From Bifidobacterium panos (lineage in GTDB: Bacteria > Actinomycetota > Actinomycetes > Actinomycetales > Bifidobacteriaceae): DNA of 64,000 bases. The notes under the pieces are model-generated. The model had not been told where the DNA came from. It worked only from the letters and a program-made list of their open reading frames with translations, and searched no databases. Below, piece by piece: positions 61,681 to 64,000 of this stretch; the first letter of the stretch is position 1, and every line of letters starts with the position of its first letter. The position numbers were made by a program, and so were the translations under genes. The DNA lies in the NCBI RefSeq assembly GCF_012932445.1, contig NZ_JAAIIJ010000004.1:1-64000 (forward strand). The letters are read 5' to 3'.

Positions 61681-63822
61681 ATGCAGCTCGCCACTTGGCT
61701 TGAAGTCGTGCCGATGATGCTGGTCATCGCCGCGGGTCTTTATGTACCCGGTGCGCTGATCGTCGCAGTCGCTGGCGGCAAGAGCCCGCTGCGTGTCGCC
61801 GCGCTCGCGCCTGTGGCGTCGATGGCTGTTGCGGGTGTGGGCGGCATTCTCGTCTATCAAGTTCATATTCGATGGGGTTGGGTTTGCTATCTGCTGTCCG
61901 CCCTGATTGTGCTGATGCTGATTGCGGCTGTTCGTTTTGCCATCGCGCGTCGTCGCGCCACAGCCGAAATCGCCGGTGCTGAAACCACCGGCACGAGCGA
62001 AACCATCAAAACCGATTCGGGCACCCATTCCAGTCCATCTAGGCGCCTCGCCACAAGTCGCAGCAACCCCAGCCAGCGCCGTCGCGACTGGAAACGCCTC
62101 GTCCCCGCGCTCGCGGGTGTCGTGATCGCCGCCGCGTCCGTCATCGTGCGCCTCGTGCACGCCATGCCATCACCCGACCAGATCACCCAGACCTACGACA
62201 CCGTGTTCCACGACAACGTGGTGGCTCGCATCGTGCAAACAGGCGAAGCCTCGTCATTGCATGCCTTGCCGCCCATCCGCGACGTGTATCCCATCGCTTT
62301 CCAGCAGTTCGCCGCGCTCGGCAAAATGGCCATGCCCGCCGCCACCGCGCCCGCCGCGATCACCTGCGCCTGGCTGGTGTTCGCCGCGCTGGTATGGCCC
62401 ATCTCCATCCTGTTCCTGACGCGCGAGGTGTGCGGCGACAGGGTGCTGCCCAGCTTCCTTGCGCCCGTACTGGCCGTCTGCGTGGCGGGCGGGCCGTTCG
62501 TGTTGCTCGATTGGGGCACGCTGTATTCGATGTACGCCGGCCAGACACTCCTTCCCGTGCTGCTCGCCCTGGCTTGGCGTTGGTGCCTGAAGGATTGGAA
62601 CCGCGGCGCGCGAACCTGCGTGAGCGGCCTCGCATGGATCGCCGTTGCCGCCTTGGCCGTCTCGTTGGCGCATTTCCGCGTGATCATGACGTTCCTGCTC
62701 GTGGCCGTTCCGCTTGCGCTCGTCTGGCTGTGGGCCGTGGCTCAAACCCTGAAACGCGCCAAGGGCGTGCGTGCCATGCGTCTTGTCGTGGTCGCTTTCG
62801 TCGCTGTGGTGCTGGTGGTGTTCGCCGCCGGCTGCGCGGTGTTCGCAAGGATGTATATTTTCGATTCGACCCGCCCGATTTCCGACCATCTCAACGGCGG
62901 CCCGGCTCAGCCCACCGAGAACATCCCCTCGGCCATCGCCCGTTTCCTCACCGGCACGCCGATTACCTCCGCCAACCAGCGACTCGTCACCGATTGGGTT
63001 GTCGTCGTTCTGCTGTTGGTTGCCGTCATCGGCATCATCACGCTTGCGCGCAACACTGCGAAACGTAACGGCTTGCTTCTGCTTGCGGGCTTCCTATTGC
63101 TTGGCTTGGTATTCGTCAGTTGCGCCGGCACGCACGCCGACTGGGCGAAAGTGCTGACGGCACTGTGGTACAAGGATCAACGCCGTCCGTTCTCCGCCTG
63201 GCCCATGATGGCGGTGCCGATCATCTGCCTTGGCTGGCAAATGCTCTGTGATGGCATCGGTGCTCGCGCCGCGAAACCGAGCATGAAACCAAGCGCAGCA
63301 CTTGCTTCCCAAGCCGCCCGGCTTCTCGCCGCCGCGTTGGCTGTGCTGGTGTGCGCCGCCAGCCCCCAGATGGCCGGCATGATGGGCTCGGTGGCCAACG
63401 TCACCCGCTTCGCCGCGAACGGGCAGGACACCCCCATGCTGACATCGGACGAATACCTGTTGCTCAAGCGTCTGAACAAAGACGTGCCCGCAGACGACGA
63501 GATCATCGCCGACCCGTGGAACGGCAGTGCGTTCTCGTTGGCTGTGGGCAACCGCACGCCCTATTACGCGCATCTGTCCATGGCGTGGGATCAGGATCAT
63601 TTCTATCTGGCGAACAATTTGAAGAACATCGACACCGACCCGCAGGTGTGCCAGATTTTGAACCGCAACGATCTCAAATGGTATCTGTCGATGGGCGGGC
63701 CATATGTGAAAGGCGATCCGAACCAGAAGATGTTCGATGGGCTGAAGGTGGTCGAGGGTGCCATGCAAGAGGTCGACCGCCAAGGTGACGCCGCGCTGTA
63801 TCGCATCACCGCGTGCGAATAG
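61681..63822 (+). CDS. Large polytopic membrane protein (DUF6541-like)
   Basis: The 713-residue protein has an N-terminal run of three membrane segments, a Ser/Thr/Arg-rich cytoplasmic stretch (about 95-140) and ten or more further segments, then a C-terminal extracytoplasmic domain (from about 580; PADDEIIADPWNGSAFSLAV, then GNRTPYYAHLSMAWDQ). The layout and the RLVHAMPSPDQITQTYD stretch after the first segments resemble actinobacterial DUF6541 proteins and GT-C-type membrane glycosyltransferases. AAAGG lies 9 bases before ATG 61681. It precedes a family 2 glycosyltransferase, so a role in surface glycan assembly is plausible. Confidence 0.75.
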   Translation: MQLATWLEVVPMMLVIAAGLYVPGALIVAVAGGKSPLRVAALAPVASMAVAGVGGILVYQVHIRWGWVCYLLSALIVLMLIAAVRFAIARRRATAEIAGAETTGTSETIKTDSGTHSSPSRRLATSRSNPSQRRRDWKRLVPALAGVVIAAASVIVRLVHAMPSPDQITQTYDTVFHDNVVARIVQTGEASSLHALPPIRDVYPIAFQQFAALGKMAMPAATAPAAITCAWLVFAALVWPISILFLTREVCGDRVLPSFLAPVLAVCVAGGPFVLLDWGTLYSMYAGQTLLPVLLALAWRWCLKDWNRGARTCVSGLAWIAVAALAVSLAHFRVIMTFLLVAVPLALVWLWAVAQTLKRAKGVRAMRLVVVAFVAVVLVVFAAGCAVFARMYIFDSTRPISDHLNGGPAQPTENIPSAIARFLTGTPITSANQRLVTDWVVVVLLLVAVIGIITLARNTAKRNGLLLLAGFLLLGLVFVSCAGTHADWAKVLTALWYKDQRRPFSAWPMMAVPIICLGWQMLCDGIGARAAKPSMKPSAALASQAARLLAAALAVLVCAASPQMAGMMGSVANVTRFAANGQDTPMLTSDEYLLLKRLNKDVPADDEIIADPWNGSAFSLAVGNRTPYYAHLSMAWDQDHFYLANNLKNIDTDPQVCQILNRNDLKWYLSMGGPYVKGDPNQKMFDGLKVVEGAMQEVDRQGDAALYRITACE

Positions 63823-63907
63823 TGGACAGTAAATAACGAACGGCAGATAGCGCAACAAGCCGCCCTTGTGCCAATGTGCGATGGATGCATAACCTGCAAC
63901 AGGTAAG

Positions 63908-64000
63908 ATGAACCCTATGCAATACACAGTCACAGCCGTCGTGGTCTCCTACAACCGCGAAGCCCTACTGCGAGAATGCCTTGACGGCATCGCCACGCAA
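63908..64000 (+). CDS. Family 2 glycosyltransferase, 5' part only
   Basis: The frame is open to the end of the window. From ATG 63917 (in frame with ATG 63908) it begins QYTVTAVVVSYNREALLREC, the typical start of inverting GT2 glycosyltransferases (VVVxYNRxxLLxxCL). Only about 30 residues are seen. It likely forms one unit with the upstream DUF6541-type protein. Confidence 0.85.
   Translation, partial: MNPMQYTVTAVVVSYNREALLRECLDGIATQ

Overview
The window looks like a chromosomal segment of a high-GC Gram-positive gut actinobacterium, most probably Bifidobacterium (longum/breve group). That is an inference from gene families and layout: class II fructose-bisphosphate aldolase, then purA, then a crcB pair; YhgE/Pip-type export genes; several LacI-regulated sugar islands; and strong AAGGAG-type ribosome binding sites. 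No database search was possible, so family names rest on motifs I recognise.

Layout. (1) 1-1499: htpX protease gene and an intact tRNA-Gly(CCC). (2) 1474-19618: an 18.1-kb integrated element bounded by a 28-bp duplication of the tRNA-Gly 3' end. It carries a tyrosine integrase, an excisionase-like protein, a P-loop replication-type protein next to an iteron-like repeat field, an Abi_2/HEPN protein with a possible small RNA in front, a MobC/relaxase/MobB-like mobilization module, and an export and redox cargo (YhgE/Pip protein, MMPL protein with a degenerate ABC-like tail, Old Yellow Enzyme, SDR, TetR). The cargo is itself bracketed by a 22-bp direct repeat. (3) 19.6-22.3 kb: remnants and defence-type genes (hsdS fragment, PIN toxin with antitoxin, a second Abi_2 protein). 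(4) 22.5-27.5 kb: nucleoside salvage island (LacI, nucleoside hydrolase, MFS transporter, ribokinase-type kinase).

(5) 27.6-35.1 kb: a GntR regulator, a DUF4862 protein and a six-gene operon (DapA/NanA-type lyase, MHS transporter, sialidase-fold hydrolase, RbsD/FucU mutarotase, KdsD-like SIS isomerase, ribokinase-type kinase). Read together these steps fit catabolism of a 3-deoxy-ulosonic acid such as KDO through D-arabinose and D-arabinose 5-phosphate. I consider this the most interesting system in the window. (6) 35.2-36.1 kb: HigBA-like toxin-antitoxin locus whose toxin gene is frameshifted. (7) 36.1-42.7 kb: LacI, an AnmK/levoglucosan-kinase-family kinase and a CUT2 ABC importer, flanked by a 21-bp direct repeat, probably for a 1,6-anhydrosugar.

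(8) 42.7-49.2 kb: polysaccharide deacetylase, a hairpin repeat and two large YhgE/Pip proteins. (9) 49.4-53.8 kb: four 53-bp tandem stem-loop repeats, then fba, purA and two crcB genes. (10) 53.8-59.1 kb: defence-type island (PLD-SF2 helicase-DUF3427, Nudix hydrolase, AbiH). (11) 59.4-64.0 kb: cupin, methyltransferase, tRNA-Ser(GGA), a large membrane protein and the start of a family 2 glycosyltransferase.
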